Source of the DNA: an uncultured Granulosicoccaceae bacterium
Lineage (GTDB): Bacteria > Pseudomonadota > Gammaproteobacteria > Granulosicoccales > Granulosicoccaceae
Direction of reading: 5' to 3'
Assembly (NCBI GenBank): GCA_937998875.1
Contig: CALLBO010000003.1
Location: forward strand, 28,158 to 92,157
Length of the DNA: 64,000 bases
This document shows, one piece after another, positions 62,336 to 64,000 of this stretch; within the stretch, counting starts at the first letter, position 1; the number at the start of each line of letters is the position of its first letter. The notes under the pieces are model-generated. The model ran no database searches, was not told where the DNA came from, and was given only the letters and a program-made list of their open reading frames with translations. Made by a program: the position numbers and the translations under genes.

Positions 62336-63553
62336 ATGAGTCAATCGACGACACAGGATTCACACGGCCCACTGCACGGCTTACGGGTGCTCGAGTTCAG
62401 TCACACGGTCATGGGCCCGTGCGCCGGGTTGTTGTTGGCGGATCTCGGTGCGGATGTTATCAAGGTGGAACCACCGGGTGGTGACAAAACCCGCCAACTA
62501 ACCGGCTTCGCATCCGGCTTCTTTGCAACCTTCAATCGCAATAAGCGCAGTATGGTTGTGGATCTAAAAAGCGCTTCCGGTCAGGCCCTGGTTCATCAAT
62601 TGGTCAAAGACGTAGATATCGTACTGGATAACTACGGACCGGAGACCATGGACAAACTGAACTGCGGCTGGCAGACCCTTGCGGCCTGCAACGGGAAACT
62701 GGTTTACCTTTCACTGAAAGGTTTTCTGGCAGGGCCATGGCAGTCGCGTCCGGCACTGGATGAGGTGGTGCAATTTCAAAGTGGACTTGCCTATATGACC
62801 GGCCCTCCCGGGCAACCGCTGCGCGCAGGTGCATCGATCATTGATATTCTTGGCGCTGTATTTGGTGTCACCGGTGTTCTTGCGGCGTTACGTGAGCGGG
62901 ATGCCACAGGTAAGGGGCAGCGGGTTGATAGCGCTTTATTTGAATCTGCCGCGTTTTTAATGGCACCGCATATGACAGGTGGTGCGTCAACAGGCACCGA
63001 GATACCGCCGATGACCGCACGCAAAGGTGCATGGGGTATCTATGATGTCTTTCATGCGCTGGACGGTGAGCCGCTTTTTATTGGTGTTACCAGTGATGCG
63101 CAGTGGCAGCGGTTTTGTAAGCAATTTCATTTGCAGAAATTGCTCAATGATCCGCGTCTTGAAACAAATCCGCAACGCACAGTTGAGCGCGACTGGCTGG
63201 TTCCGGCCCTTACAGAATTCTGCGCAACTCTAGCGTACGATGATCTATTGAACGGGTGTATTGCAGCAGACGTATCATGGTCTCCTGTTGGCCGTCCTGA
63301 AGATCTTTGGCACAGTGAGCAGTTGATCGAAACCGGAGGCTTGTTGGATGTTGCACTTGCCACTGCGCGGGATACGGTTGCAGACAGTACTAAAGTGCCA
63401 GCACTGCCACTATCTTTTGGCGATGATCATAAAAGACCAGCACTTCGACGTCAGCCGCCTTCAACCGGGCAGCATAGTGTTGAGGTTTTAGAAGGTGCAG
63501 GTTTTGATACTGCTGCGATCAGTCAGTTAATGATTGATGGTGTTGTTGAGTAA
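62336..63553 (+). CDS. CaiB/BaiF-family CoA-transferase (class III)
   Basis: A 405-residue class III CoA-transferase. LRVLEFSHTVMGPCAGLLLADLGADVIKVE is the family start (cited here in parts: VLEFSHTVMGPCAG and LLLADLGADVIKVE). The catalytic Asp lies in RPALDEVVQFQSG. GKGQRVDSALFESA is the second block. It moves CoA between carboxylic acids such as formate/oxalate, carnitine or itaconate-type acids. It faces away from the ExbB-type operon and precedes a GNAT gene. Confidence 0.92.
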   Translation: MSQSTTQDSHGPLHGLRVLEFSHTVMGPCAGLLLADLGADVIKVEPPGGDKTRQLTGFASGFFATFNRNKRSMVVDLKSASGQALVHQLVKDVDIVLDNYGPETMDKLNCGWQTLAACNGKLVYLSLKGFLAGPWQSRPALDEVVQFQSGLAYMTGPPGQPLRAGASIIDILGAVFGVTGVLAALRERDATGKGQRVDSALFESAAFLMAPHMTGGASTGTEIPPMTARKGAWGIYDVFHALDGEPLFIGVTSDAQWQRFCKQFHLQKLLNDPRLETNPQRTVERDWLVPALTEFCATLAYDDLLNGCIAADVSWSPVGRPEDLWHSEQLIETGGLLDVALATARDTVADSTKVPALPLSFGDDHKRPALRRQPPSTGQHSVEVLEGAGFDTAAISQLMIDGVVE

Positions 63554-63578
63554 TCAGAGATTCAGATGGAGAGTGATT

Positions 63579-64000
63579 TTGTCAGATATCAACATAAGAG
63601 AAGCGGCTATTGAAGATGTTGATAGTTTGCTTGTGCTTGAGCAGGGAATAATTGATTCAGAACGACCGTACGATCGGTTTCTTAAAGAAAACAATGTCAC
63701 GTATTACGATTTTCCCGAGCTGATATCGGATGCAGATTCGTATTTAATGGTGGTGGAATCTAATGATCGAATTGTCGGATCCGGATACGCTCAAGCCAGG
63801 GTATCCAGGCCATGCCATGTACATGACCAACATTGTTATCTGGGGTTTATTTATCTTGAGCCTGAGTTTCGAGGTAGGGGACTTGGTGCGAGCATTGTTG
63901 AAGACTTGAAGCAGTGGGGATTAAACCGGGGGCTTAGTCACTTTCACCTTAATGTTTATTCTGATAATAAATCTGCTATTCGGGCTTATGAGAAAGCCGG
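63579..64000 (+). CDS. GNAT-family N-acetyltransferase (cut at window end)
   Basis: At least 140 residues of a GNAT enzyme; the stop lies beyond the window. The acetyl-CoA loop is visible as FRGRGLGASIVEDL, preceded by YLGFIYLEPE and followed by NVYSDNKSAIRAYEKAG, a typical GNAT ending. TTG 63579 is the likely start (MSDINIREA), with GGAG 8 bp upstream; GTG 63573 is an alternative. Confidence 0.85.
   Translation, partial: MSDINIREAAIEDVDSLLVLEQGIIDSERPYDRFLKENNVTYYDFPELISDADSYLMVVESNDRIVGSGYAQARVSRPCHVHDQHCYLGFIYLEPEFRGRGLGASIVEDLKQWGLNRGLSHFHLNVYSDNKSAIRAYEKA

Overview
The window is 64 kb of a gene-dense bacterial chromosome of moderate GC content. It most resembles a marine, polysaccharide-using gammaproteobacterium: it carries a sulfatase with its formylglycine-generating enzyme, a PL7 alginate lyase, uronate catabolism, TRAP and ABC sugar importers, form I aerobic CO dehydrogenase, and a secreted protein with GWGW-type repeats. 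A Granulosicoccus-like organism would fit, but I cannot fix the genus. I found no rRNA, tRNA, CRISPR array, prophage or complete IS element.

Region 1 (1-20.8 kb) is a carbohydrate locus. A + strand block encodes an ABC sugar importer (178-3260, 4760-5764), a type I sulfatase (3264-4757), a DUF6940-like protein and the sulfatase-maturing enzyme (6426-7355). Next come a ribokinase/RbsD-FucU pair on the - strand, a divergent DeoC aldolase, a phosphotransferase and a COG3618 lactonase-like hydrolase. A long + strand run (12.6-20.8 kb) follows: Gfo/Idh dehydrogenase, TIM-barrel isomerase, PfkB kinase, aldo/keto reductase, BtpA/SgcQ, M42 (SgcX-like), FGGY kinase and a SIS isomerase. The parts suggest import of a sulfated sugar, desulfation, then oxidation or phosphorylation and aldol cleavage. 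The substrate is not fixed by the sequence.

Region 2 (20.9-25.3 kb) is accessory. It has a duplicated zinc-ribbon/membrane protein whose natural start is followed by an in-frame stop, and a secreted GWGW-repeat protein whose signal peptide is interrupted in frame by a 160-bp MITE. A poorly coding stretch follows.

Region 3 (25.3-41.2 kb) is for uronate and alginate use: a second ABC importer, AGE-family isomerase, FCD-type GntR regulator, UxuA, UxuB, a DctPQM TRAP importer and a three-domain PL7 alginate lyase.

Region 4 (41.5-45.7 kb) has a cold-shock protein, a stand-alone Lrp/AsnC sensor domain, an EamA exporter and two divergent M24-fold proteins, one of which has lost every metal ligand.

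Region 5 (45.8-54.5 kb) is a full cox cluster: MHYT-LytTR regulator, coxM, coxS, coxL with the AYRCSFR active-site loop, coxD, coxE, an XdhC-like coxF/I gene and coxG. A direct repeat with LytTR-site geometry lies upstream of coxM.

Region 6 (54.5-64 kb) has a YczE-like membrane protein, a DUF559 nuclease, a tandem array of palindromic elements alternating with decayed copies of a gene 3' end, and an operon I cannot match to a named system. That operon has a MotA/TolQ/ExbB-type channel, two different ExbD-like subunits, a membrane-anchored helical-repeat protein and a membrane-anchored HExxH protein. It is my best candidate for an undescribed system. A CaiB-type CoA-transferase and a GNAT acetyltransferase (cut by the window end) close the window.
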